A stretch of 6,042 bases of DNA. Source: an uncultured Blautia sp. (GTDB lineage Bacteria > Bacillota > Clostridia > Lachnospirales > Lachnospiraceae). The notes beneath the pieces are model-generated. The model did no database searches and was not told where the DNA came from. It saw only the letters and a list, made by a program, of their open reading frames with translations. A program made the position numbers and the translations under genes. Every line of letters begins with the position of its first letter. Position 1 is the first letter of the stretch. The stretch lies in NCBI GenBank assembly GCA_900552095.1, contig URYM01000116.1:1-6042 (forward strand), given 5' to 3'. Of the stretch, positions 5,980 to 6,042 are shown one piece after another.

Positions 5980-6042
5980 TGACTCCGACGGGAATCGAAC
6001 CCGTGTTACCGCCGTGAAAGGGCGATGTCTTAACCGCTTGAC
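5980..6042 (-). tRNA. tRNA-Glu (UUC), 5' end beyond the window
   Basis: The visible part contains the D arm from GUCAAGCGGUUAAGAC, anticodon stem-loop CCGCC-type with loop CUUUCAC (anticodon UUC), T arm ACGGG-UUCGAUU-CCCGU, the 3' acceptor strand CGGAGUC and discriminator A. About nine nucleotides of the 5' end (acceptor strand and positions 8-9) are missing at the window edge. No CCA is encoded; the next bases are a T-run. Confidence 0.94.

Noticed and set aside
1..6042. CRISPR arrays, insertion sequences, attachment sites
   Set aside because: No regularly spaced repeats, transposase or integrase fragments, or duplicated tRNA 3' ends were seen.

Overview
The window looks like chromosomal DNA from a low-to-mid G+C Firmicute, most likely a gut-type Clostridia/Lachnospiraceae species. 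Reasons: strong AGGAGG/GGAGG ribosome binding sites, tRNA genes without an encoded CCA, a short E. coli-type SpeD next to a Gram-positive-type Orn/Lys/Arg decarboxylase, and a carboxyspermidine branch in the same operon. The species cannot be fixed from this sequence alone.

Everything recognisable is on the minus strand, so transcription runs from high to low coordinates. In that order: a partial tRNA-Glu(UUC), a tRNA-Cys(GCA) with a strong intrinsic terminator behind it, a near-perfect sigma-A promoter (TTGACA-17-TATAAT), about 430 nt of structured, apparently non-coding RNA ending in an intrinsic terminator-like hairpin, and then a tightly packed polyamine operon: speD, speA-like decarboxylase, speE, speB-like ureohydrolase, carboxyspermidine dehydrogenase and the first 22 codons of nspC. 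The junctions from speD onward are a 35-bp overlap, a 2-bp gap, a 14-bp overlap, a 4-bp ATGA overlap and a 1-bp gap, which implies one transcript and translational coupling.

Together the genes make spermidine in two ways. One uses decarboxylated S-adenosylmethionine (SpeD plus SpeE). The other uses aspartate semialdehyde (carboxyspermidine dehydrogenase plus NspC). The decarboxylase and ureohydrolase supply putrescine from arginine through agmatine, or alternatively remove the guanidino group from an aminopropylated or carboxyaminopropylated agmatine. Which intermediate is really used cannot be read from the sequence and is the main biochemical question.

The least explained part is the leader, about 5334-5696. 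It starts at an excellent promoter, folds into many short perfect hairpins, contains no convincing coding region, and ends in a terminator 66 nt before the speD start. It may be an independent structured ncRNA (a raiA-type RNA is my best but unproven guess), a cis-regulatory leader for polyamine synthesis, or both.
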